Shown piece by piece: positions 1 to 4,991 of a stretch of 11,324 nt of DNA. The notes under the pieces are model-generated. The model searched no databases. It worked only from the letters and a program-made list of their open reading frames with translations, and was not told where the DNA came from. The position numbers were made by a program, and so were the translations under genes. Numbering within the stretch: position 1 is the stretch's first letter; each line of letters opens with the position of its first letter. Location of the stretch: contig JARXAV010000098.1 in assembly GCA_029865665.1 (NCBI GenBank), positions 1-11,324 of the forward strand, in the 5' to 3' direction. The stretch is from Flectobacillus sp. (lineage in GTDB: Bacteria > Bacteroidota > Bacteroidia > Cytophagales > Spirosomataceae).

Positions 1-1
1 A

Positions 2-289
2 GGTCATGGTGCTATTGTTCATGGAGCAACAGTCGGCGATGGGTCGCTTATCGGTATGCGTGCTACTATTCTGAACAGAGCCACTATCGGTAAAGGATGC
101 CTGATTGGAGCAAATTCATTGGTTACAGAAGGTACTATTATTCCTGATTATTCACTAGCAGTAGGCTCACCTGCCAAAGTAATCCGTCAATTTACGGAAG
201 AACAAGCCGAAAAAATCAAATCAGGAGCAATGCACTATGTTGAAATGGCAGCGAAGCATCAGAATGGGGATTTTCCTTTGTGGAAATAA
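2..289 (+). CDS. Gamma-class carbonic anhydrase-like (YrdA/PaaY/CaiE type) hexapeptide protein, 5'-truncated
   Basis: This is the last 95 codons of a gene that begins before the window; the frame is open from base 2 to the TAA at 287-289. The visible part shows left-handed beta-helix hexapeptide repeats with small residues and I/V/L at regular spacing. It then has the typical end of this family: SPAKVIR, followed by an alpha-helical tail rich in E/Q/K. Near the cut edge GHGAIVHG carries two histidines five residues apart, as in the zinc site of gamma carbonic anhydrases (His117 and His122 of Cam). The third metal histidine and the N-terminal catalytic residues lie outside the window, so true carbonic anhydrase activity cannot be judged. 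Many family members have other or unknown activities. An ATG at 56 is internal to the repeats and is not the start. The gene is convergent with the downstream transporter and shares its terminator. Confidence 0.85.
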   Translation, partial: GHGAIVHGATVGDGSLIGMRATILNRATIGKGCLIGANSLVTEGTIIPDYSLAVGSPAKVIRQFTEEQAEKIKSGAMHYVEMAAKHQNGDFPLWK

Positions 290-335
290 AAAGAAGAGCT
301 TATTCCAAGTAGTTTAGGAATAAGCTCTTCTTTTT
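288..335. terminator. Two-way intrinsic terminator between convergent genes
   Basis: A perfect 16-bp stem pairs 291-306 with 317-332 around a 10-nt loop, and three more A-T pairs extend it to 288-335. A T-run follows on the + strand. The A-run before the left arm gives a T-run on the - strand. It starts right at the stop codon of the carbonic-anhydrase-like gene and ends about 20 bp before the stop of the nucleoside transporter, so it probably ends both transcripts. Confidence 0.9.
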
Positions 336-354
336 TATTTCGGAATAAGATTGA

Positions 355-1593
355 TTACAACAATAAACCCGCTAAGGTCGCAGAAAGGTAGCTGGCAAGC
401 GTTCCACAAATTAAGGCTTTGAAACCTAGTTTTGCTAAATCTGAACGGCGAGAAGGAGCCAGTTCTCCAATACCTCCAATTTGAATGGCTACCGAACTAA
501 AATTGGCAAATCCACACAGGGCAAAACTCGTAATTGCTATCGTTTTAGGATCTAATGTCCCTTTTATTTTCATCAAATCAAGGTAGGCAACAAACTCATT
601 TACTACCATTTTAGTTCCCATCAAAGCACCTGCCGCTTCGATGTCTTTAGTAGGAACACCCATCGCCCATGCAAAAACAGCAAAAAGTTTTCCTAGAATA
701 AAGTTGAAACTTAATTCTGGTAATCCAACTGTACCACCTACTTTCGCAAGAATCAAATCAAGTAAGGCAATTAAGGCTATAAAACCGATTAACATCGCCA
801 CTACGTTCATTCCCACTTTCATCCCATCGCTTGCTCCGCCTGCAATGGCATCCACTAAGTTAACGTGCGTCTTGCTTACTTTTAATTTTACTGTTCCTTG
901 CGTTTCAGACTCTTCGGTTTCTGGCATTACAATTTTAGAAATCACCAAAGCTCCTGGAGCAGCCATGATACTTGCTGCTAACAAATATTGAGCAGGCACT
1001 CCCAATGCAATATAAGTTGCCATCACTCCACCTGCAATACAGGCAAAACTTCCCGTCATCGAAGCCAATAACTCCGAATTAGTCATTCCTTTCAAATATG
1101 GTTTAATCATAATTTGGGCTTCCACTTGCCCAACAAAAGTACTTGCTACATTGGACACAGCCTCCGAACCACTTACTCCCATGAGCCATTTCATTCCTTT
1201 TGCCATAATCGCAACCACACGTTGCATGATACCTATGTGATAAAGAATGTTTACTAAAACAGCTACAAATATAATAGTAGGTACTACTTTGAAAAAGAAG
1301 ATAAAACCGTTTTCAGGACCGAATACTTTTCCTAGTAAATCTTGTTTCACGAGAGGGCTGAATACAAATTCTGCTCCCTTATCAGACATTTCGAGCAAAC
1401 GTTTGATTTTTTCACCTAACCACTCAAATATATGTTTCCCCAAGCTAGTTTTTAAAATAAATATTGCTAAGCCTGCTTGTAACCCTAACCCCACGCCGAC
1501 GGTACGGTAATTAATCGCTTTCCGATTGCTAGACATCAAATATGCAATTCCTAAAATCAATACAATCCCGATAAGCCCTGTAAAACGTTCCAT
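355..1593 (-). CDS. Concentrative nucleoside transporter (NupC/CNT family)
   Basis: This 412-aa inner-membrane protein is the usual length for bacterial CNT carriers, which import nucleosides by symport with Na+ or H+. It is very hydrophobic throughout, starting with a membrane segment at about residues 5-20. Family motifs are clear: GQVE (155-158), NEFVAYL (332-338) and GFANFSS (361-367). By comparison with the Vibrio cholerae CNT structure, Q156, E158, E333, F362, N364 and S367 match nucleoside-contacting positions. The threonine usually found between Q and E is valine here (V157), which may affect base preference. An amphipathic stretch at about 45-75 fits the interface helix seen in the family. 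The ATG at 1593 has no Shine-Dalgarno sequence, as is usual in this phylum. Upstream lies a folded candidate leader (1661-1714). The gene appears monocistronic. Family assignment is firm; whether it prefers purines, pyrimidines or both cannot be read from sequence. Confidence 0.93.
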   Translation of the reverse strand: MERFTGLIGIVLILGIAYLMSSNRKAINYRTVGVGLGLQAGLAIFILKTSLGKHIFEWLGEKIKRLLEMSDKGAEFVFSPLVKQDLLGKVFGPENGFIFFFKVVPTIIFVAVLVNILYHIGIMQRVVAIMAKGMKWLMGVSGSEAVSNVASTFVGQVEAQIMIKPYLKGMTNSELLASMTGSFACIAGGVMATYIALGVPAQYLLAASIMAAPGALVISKIVMPETEESETQGTVKLKVSKTHVNLVDAIAGGASDGMKVGMNVVAMLIGFIALIALLDLILAKVGGTVGLPELSFNFILGKLFAVFAWAMGVPTKDIEAAGALMGTKMVVNEFVAYLDLMKIKGTLDPKTIAITSFALCGFANFSSVAIQIGGIGELAPSRRSDLAKLGFKALICGTLASYLSATLAGLLL

Positions 1594-1660
1594 CCTGTTG
1601 AAAAAATTAATACTTTGTTTATATTAGTGTTGTTCTATGAAGAATATGTAATGATGTAAA

Positions 1661-1714
1661 TATACCAGACTCATTCCGAAATGCAAAAGAAATGAGTCAG
1701 AGATGGCTGGTATT
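1661..1714 (-). promoter_or_regulatory. Nested hairpin in the presumed 5' leader of the nucleoside transporter gene
   Basis: Two perfect stems stack on each other. The outer stem pairs 1662-1668 with 1707-1713 (7 bp, ATACCAG/CTGGTAT on the minus strand). The inner stem pairs 1669-1675 with 1691-1697 (7 bp, ACTCATT/AATGAGT), with a 15-nt apical loop and an 8-9 nt bulge on one side. It ends about 70 nt upstream of the transporter ATG. No T-run follows, so it is not a terminator. It does not match the layout of the purine riboswitch or any other riboswitch I recognise. That it is transcribed with the transporter is inferred from position; I could not place a clear promoter upstream. Confidence 0.4.
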
Positions 1715-2110
1715 CCAACATCAAAGCCCAAATAAGCTAAATTTTCAAGTCTGAGCCTTTTAGAAGGTAGTCATAGCCATTGTATCACGCCTACAAGTAC
1801 TCCGAATAAATCTCTAATCATTTGATAATATCCTGCGAAAAACCTATTCCATCAATCCCCTTCTTTATACTATTATTTTGAAAAATTCCAATAACAGCTT
1901 TTTCACTTCCCTACCGACAAGATTGCATGAGAATATTTTTTTATTGGACTTTACCAATACTACACCCCTGAAAATGAGTGTTTTACTCTATTTATTTAAC
2001 TCCTGCTTTTATGTATTTTTGTAATGACATAAATAAAATAAAAATATGATTTATTTTATATTTTTTCATGGCACTATAAGTGACTTTCTATCATCCTTTA
2101 TGTCTTAATA

Positions 2111-2272
2111 ATGAATCCGATACAATTGCTTCGGATTACCTGTTTTGGCTCATTCGTATTGTACTTGAGTCGTTATTTTTTAGCACGATGTTTACAATCT
2201 ATTAAAGAGCATAATTTCTCATGGAGAAAAATCTTTTGTAGATTTGACAATAGAATTGTATTTTTACGTTAA
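2111..2272 (+). CDS. Doubtful small ORF of 53 codons
   Basis: An ATG-to-TAA frame encodes a 53-aa peptide with a hydrophobic N-terminal half (LLRITCFGSFVLYLSRYF, about residues 6-23) that could form a membrane segment, then a basic tail. An intrinsic terminator begins 49 bp after the stop, which fits a short transcription unit. There is no Shine-Dalgarno sequence, no clear TAnnTTTG upstream, and no family I recognise. A promoter-like pair (2235-2266) lies inside the frame and could instead start a short untranslated RNA. A chance frame in AT-rich DNA is at least as likely. Confidence 0.2.
   Translation: MNPIQLLRITCFGSFVLYLSRYFLARCLQSIKEHNFSWRKIFCRFDNRIVFLR
2235..2266 (+). promoter_or_regulatory. 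Possible Bacteroidota-type promoter
   Basis: TTTG at 2235-2238 is followed after 20 nt by TATTTTTA at 2259-2266. This fits the Bacteroidota -33 TTTG / -7 TAnnTTTG arrangement with one mismatch at the last base. Transcription would start near 2272 and reach the terminator at 2322-2356, giving a transcript of about 85 nt. Confidence 0.3.
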
Positions 2273-2321
2273 ATCTTACGAAAAATACAAATTTTTTTGA
2301 GATTGTTTTTGGATAATTTTT

Positions 2322-2356
2322 AAAACCTTTTCCTTTTAGGGAAAGGTTTTATTTTT
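2322..2356 (+). terminator. Intrinsic terminator within the gene-poor region
   Basis: A 12-bp stem pairs 2322-2333 with 2339-2350, including one G-T pair, around a 5-nt loop (TTTTA). A T-rich tail follows at 2351-2356. No normal gene precedes it on the + strand, so it implies a transcript from the gene-poor region, either the small ORF at 2111-2272 or a short RNA. Confidence 0.65.
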
Positions 2357-2585
2357 ATACCTATCGCTCATTAAAATAAAATCAGTAGCATTTATTTGCC
2401 GATTTCCTTCTCATTAAGCCCACAAAACACTTCATTTTAAATTATCAAATATCAATACAATAAACAACAATAACAAAATAGAAATTATTGTACTATTTGA
2501 ATATTATATTTCTATATACCCATTTTAAACTTTATTTAGTTTTAAAAAAAATCAAATAAGTTATATATTTATTAAAAATAAGGTT

Positions 2586-2673
2586 TACCTTTGTAGCACA
2601 TTAGAAAAGAAAAATCCAAAAACAATACTATAAATAAGCGAGTAGCTTAGCAATCTGTTAAGCTACTCCTTTT
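2586..2673 (+). ncRNA. Candidate short transcript: promoter element plus terminator hairpin
   Basis: TACCTTTG at 2586-2593 is an exact TAnnTTTG element, although no TTTG is visible at the -33 position. About 45 nt downstream lies a strong 10-bp hairpin (2640-2649 with 2659-2668, arms GAGTAGCTTA/TAAGCTACTC, 9-nt loop), followed by CTTTTATT. A transcript from about 2600 to 2673 would have an A-rich unpaired 5' half and a terminator at its 3' end. It contains no ORF of note. It could be a small RNA or the end of an unseen longer transcript. I recognise no known RNA family. Confidence 0.35.
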
Positions 2674-2787
2674 ATTAAAGCCCTTATAATTTAGATTGTT
2701 TCGAAAATAGATATTAGTGATTACTAACGATATTGTTTGATTTGAAGTTTGATTACAGCCTCCCCCAGCTATTTAACCTTGAAAAAT

Positions 2788-2810
2788 AAACCCCGACTTA
2801 ATCGGGGTTT
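2788..2810. terminator. Terminator overlapping the 3' end of the GSCFA gene
   Basis: A 9-bp GC-rich stem pairs 2788-2796 with 2802-2810 around the loop CTTAA. It has T-rich flanks on both strands (TTGTTTTTTT after it on +, TTTATTTTTC on -). On the minus strand the stop codon TAA of the GSCFA gene (2798-2800) lies inside the loop, and the last four codons lie in or next to the first arm. Confidence 0.85.
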
Positions 2811-3787
2811 TGTTTTTTTATCTCAGCCAATTGTTCTTCCACCTGCTTTATTTCTTTTTCCAAATTACAGGTTTCCATCCGTCCCTTGAGTTCTTTCAGC
2901 AAATTTTCTAAAAACCGTTGATGTGCCTTCGATAAGCCATTCATTGGGCGATGTGTCAACGAGCGATTTATCTTTTGCCAATCGTTAATCCAACTTACCA
3001 AAGAATCATCAAAATAGGTCTTTGAAAATTGCTCGAAAATATATGCTTCTGCTACCTCATTCGGATGAATCATATCGGCTTTATAAAAACGATAGTCTCT
3101 TAAATCATCCATCATGATTTCGTAAGAAGGAAAATAACTTACATCACTAAAGTCTGTCACCAAGTAATGGCAAGCTGCTCGTAAGATAGATTTTGACACT
3201 TGATTTTCAGGAATCCCATCTTTTGTGTGCCGCACGGGCGAAACCGTCAAGAGGATGCGTAAATTCGGATTGACTGTTTTAAGCGAATCATAAACGGAAG
3301 CAAAGCCTTTGCATATATCTTTTACACTAAGTAAGGATTTTTCAAAAAGCGATGCGGGCATTTTGTGACAATTTGCCAGATAAGTAGGTACCGTTTTAAG
3401 TTGATACACAAAGGCTGTTCCAAACGTAACAATAAGAACATCAACGCTTTTCAACTGATTTTGAACTTCCTCTAACTTTACAGACAATATTTCATCAAGC
3501 TGGGCTTCGTTGTTGGCTGAAAACTGAGAATGAAAGTCATAATGAAAGTAGCGTTCTTGTTGTACCACAAATAAGCGGGCATCAGGTGCGTAGTTAGGTT
3601 TCAATAACTTAAAAATACTCATCGGATTAAAAAGCGTCCCAAACGGATTGACTTCTACCGAAACCTTATTCTCCTTTAGTCGATTTCCAATGACCTCAGA
3701 AAAGCACGACCCAATTGTCATCCATTTTGTTTCATTTGTAAACTTCTCCCTCACTGGTTCAATTTCAAAACTGGTTCTGAATTCCAT
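2798..3787 (-). CDS. GSCFA-domain protein (SGNH-hydrolase-like, function unknown)
   Basis: The residues GSCF that name the GSCFA family are present, inside WMTIGSCFSE near the N-terminus, followed by NPFGTLFNP. Further in come VTFGTAF, SPVRHTKDG and DMIHPN. The family is placed near SGNH/GDSL hydrolases. The serine of GSC and the Asp and His of DMIHP sit where SGNH enzymes carry their nucleophile and Asp/His pair, but the substrate is unknown. The last 35 residues (EKEIKQVEEQLAEIKKQ) look like a coiled coil. I place the start at the second of two adjacent ATGs (3790, 3787), giving MEFRTSFEI, like the family's usual beginning. An upstream in-frame ATG at 3829 would add 14 residues, but a TAnnTTTG element at 3818-3825 lies between it and 3790, so it would be untranscribed. 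No signal peptide is seen. The gene is divergent from the PAS gene and appears monocistronic. Confidence 0.9.
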   Translation of the reverse strand: MEFRTSFEIEPVREKFTNETKWMTIGSCFSEVIGNRLKENKVSVEVNPFGTLFNPMSIFKLLKPNYAPDARLFVVQQERYFHYDFHSQFSANNEAQLDEILSVKLEEVQNQLKSVDVLIVTFGTAFVYQLKTVPTYLANCHKMPASLFEKSLLSVKDICKGFASVYDSLKTVNPNLRILLTVSPVRHTKDGIPENQVSKSILRAACHYLVTDFSDVSYFPSYEIMMDDLRDYRFYKADMIHPNEVAEAYIFEQFSKTYFDDSLVSWINDWQKINRSLTHRPMNGLSKAHQRFLENLLKELKGRMETCNLEKEIKQVEEQLAEIKKQNPD

Positions 3788-3817
3788 CATTTCATGCACT
3801 ATTTTATCGTTATGAAT

Positions 3818-3825
3818 CAAAACTA
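3818..3825 (-). promoter_or_regulatory. -7 promoter element of the GSCFA gene
   Basis: On the minus strand this reads TAGTTTTG, an exact TAnnTTTG. TTTG-like runs lie 15 and about 23 nt upstream as -33 candidates. Transcription would begin near 3811, about 20 nt before the ATG pair at 3790/3787, and this decides against the ATG at 3829. Confidence 0.5.
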
Positions 3826-4017
3826 TCATATTATCGAAATCAAAAAAACAAAATGCCCTACAAAACGTAAATTATCGTTAATTAATTGCCTTTTTTTAAA
3901 ACAATTCTATAAAACTGAAAGTTGTTTATCATTAAGTAGGTAGGTATATCGTCAATCACACTTGTTTATATTCCTAACTTATACACACTATTTTACTTAT
4001 TTTAAACATCCACGAGT

Positions 4018-4530
4018 ATGGGGTTCAGTACAATTGCAGCCATCGGAAATTATAACAATATCGAATTAACTTCTCCACTTATAGGAGGGCTAGAGTTCAT
4101 GACTAGACCAATCTTACTTGCTCCTGAGTTACAAGAAGATTTCGATGCAATTATTCGCTTTCACAAAAAACAAGACTGGAAATTCGATACTTCTCGATTA
4201 AGTACCTTTTTACGTAATCCTCTTCATACCATTGTTCTAACAGACGTAAACCAATCAATTCAATGGGTTAACAAAGGTTTTAGAACTATGACAGGCTACG
4301 AACCCAAGGAAGTTATCCACAAAAGACCATCCTTTTTACAAGGAGCTAGTACCGATTTTGCTCAAAGAGATGAAATTCGCAAATGTCTGATTGCAAGAGA
4401 GACTTTTACAGGAAATATTCTCAATTATCGCAAAAATGGAGATTCATACTTATGTAATGTACAGATTGAGCCTATTTTTAACCGAAAAGCTCAATTAAGT
4501 AATTTTATCGCATTCGAATTTGAGGTGTAG
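4018..4530 (+). CDS. Stand-alone LOV-like PAS-domain protein without photoactive cysteine
   Basis: This 170-aa protein is a single PAS domain (about residues 62-170) with an N-terminal helical extension and no kinase, DNA-binding or other output domain. The domain carries LOV-type signatures: TDVNQSIQWVNKGFRTMTGYEPKEVI, FLQG (106-109), LNYRKNG (135-141), CNVQI (146-150) and a C-terminal strand FIAFEFEV. Against the LOV core NCRFLQ it reads RPSFLQ, so the adduct-forming Cys is Pro104 and the preceding Asn is Arg103. FMN-contacting positions Q108, N136 and N147 are kept, but the signalling Gln of the last strand is Glu167. It may bind a flavin without forming the adduct, or another ligand, and probably acts by protein contact. 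The start at 4018 lacks a Shine-Dalgarno sequence. An in-frame ATG at 4099 has AGGAGGG 9 nt upstream and would remove 27 non-PAS residues. The gene is divergent from the GSCFA gene. Confidence 0.85.
   Translation: MGFSTIAAIGNYNNIELTSPLIGGLEFMTRPILLAPELQEDFDAIIRFHKKQDWKFDTSRLSTFLRNPLHTIVLTDVNQSIQWVNKGFRTMTGYEPKEVIHKRPSFLQGASTDFAQRDEIRKCLIARETFTGNILNYRKNGDSYLCNVQIEPIFNRKAQLSNFIAFEFEV
4083..4101 (+). promoter_or_regulatory. Shine-Dalgarno sequence before an internal in-frame ATG
   Basis: AGGAGGG at 4083-4089 lies 9 nt before the ATG at 4099, codon 28 of the PAS gene. Other starts in this window have no such sequence, so it may mark the true or a second start. Because it encodes Gly-Gly within the longer reading frame, chance is also possible. 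Confidence 0.3.
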
Positions 4531-4651
4531 CGTTCAGTCACACAAAAATCATAATAACCTGATTTACAGACTGTTAAATATAACTGAATAAAATTTAATC
4601 TTTTTGAGAAAAAATAAGTACAATTACTCATTTAAATATAAGTATTTTTAC

Positions 4652-4762
4652 TAATTTTGTCATAAGATTAGTGATTCAATAACACCAAGGTTTTATTGAG
4701 TTGTAAGACTTTAACAGAGCGAAGTGATTGAACACCCCCCAATTGTTCAATCACTTTTTTTT
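4652..4762 (+). ncRNA. Candidate small RNA with C-rich terminator loop
   Basis: An exact -7 element TAATTTTG (4652-4659) is followed, from a start near 4666, by about 95 nt with two hairpins. The 5' hairpin pairs 4674-4682 with 4693-4701 (9 bp, one G-T) around the 10-nt loop CACCAAGGTT. An unpaired linker follows. The 3' hairpin pairs 4722-4734 with 4744-4756 (13 bp) around a loop beginning with six C, and eight T follow (4755-4762). Promoter, structured body and terminator in the right order suggest an independent small RNA. An exposed C-run is the kind of seed some regulatory RNAs use against G-rich mRNA sites. No -33 element is clear. No known family is recognised; the 3' end of the PAS mRNA is the main alternative. 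Confidence 0.5.
4721..4762 (+). terminator. Strong intrinsic terminator, loop CCCCCCAAT
   Basis: A 13-bp perfect stem (4722-4734 with 4744-4756) with a 9-nt loop is followed by an unbroken T-run. This is the 3' end of the candidate small RNA and possibly of the PAS transcript. Confidence 0.85.
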
Positions 4763-4890
4763 ATGCCCATTTTTTTCAAAACCTCCTCTTAAATCGCCCT
4801 ACGTCCCTTTTCAAATTGCATCTATTCAACAATGACTTTAATTTATTGCTTTTAGGGAATCAATACCTCCGAAGGTTTGTGTATTTTTTT

Positions 4891-4898
4891 TATATTTG
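4891..4898 (+). promoter_or_regulatory. -7 promoter element of the glucosidase gene
   Basis: TATATTTG is an exact TAnnTTTG, 94 bp before the glucosidase ATG. A TTTG lies at 4876-4879, but the 11-nt gap is shorter than normal for a -33 element. If used, the 5' leader would be about 85 nt. Confidence 0.4.
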
Positions 4899-4991
4899 AA
4901 CTTTCGTGTACTAAAAGGGAGCATCTTTCAAAAAAGAACCACACTAACTATTTGTACCATTTAGCCATTTTACATTTTAGATCAAGATATT

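Larger units (their letters stand above)
1594..2797. other. Long gene-poor AT-rich intergenic region
   Basis: About 1.2 kb with no convincing gene of normal size in any frame. It holds a nested hairpin upstream of the nucleoside transporter (1661-1714), a weak 53-codon ORF (2111-2272) followed by a terminator (2322-2356), and a promoter/terminator unit at 2586-2673. The right end overlaps the terminator of the GSCFA gene. Around 1818-1913 the minus strand reads about 30 sense codons between stops. This could be the remains of a decayed gene, but it is too short to support. The 2380-2580 stretch is extremely A+T rich with no structure I can name. No tRNA or transposon end was seen. Confidence 0.7.
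4531..4991 (+). other. Intergenic spacer between PAS gene and glucosidase gene
   Basis: 461 bp without a protein gene. It holds a candidate small RNA (4652-4762) and, closer to the glucosidase, a -7 promoter element at 4891-4898. No separate terminator is visible just after the PAS stop codon. The PAS transcript may therefore run to the hairpin at 4721-4757, in which case the small RNA could also be released from its 3' UTR. Confidence 0.6.

Noticed and set aside
641..991. Open frame on the + strand opposite the nucleoside transporter, and a similar one at 1247-1510
   Set aside because: Both are antisense shadows of a well-supported CNT gene, with low-complexity composition and no family signature.
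1818..1913. About 30 sense codons on the minus strand resembling a gene fragment
   Set aside because: They are flanked by stops in the same frame and match nothing I recognise; too short to call a pseudogene.
2114..2137. Hairpin AATCCGA/TCGGATT
   Set aside because: A 7-bp stem with a 10-nt loop and no T-run, lying inside the doubtful small ORF; common by chance at this length.
2731..2739. TATTGTTTG as a third promoter in the gene-poor region
   Set aside because: It has one extra base relative to TAnnTTTG and no -33 element at a suitable distance.
4876..4898. TTTG at 4876 as the -33 partner of the glucosidase -7 element
   Set aside because: The 11-nt spacing is much shorter than the usual spacing of about 19-20 nt, so only the -7 element was reported.
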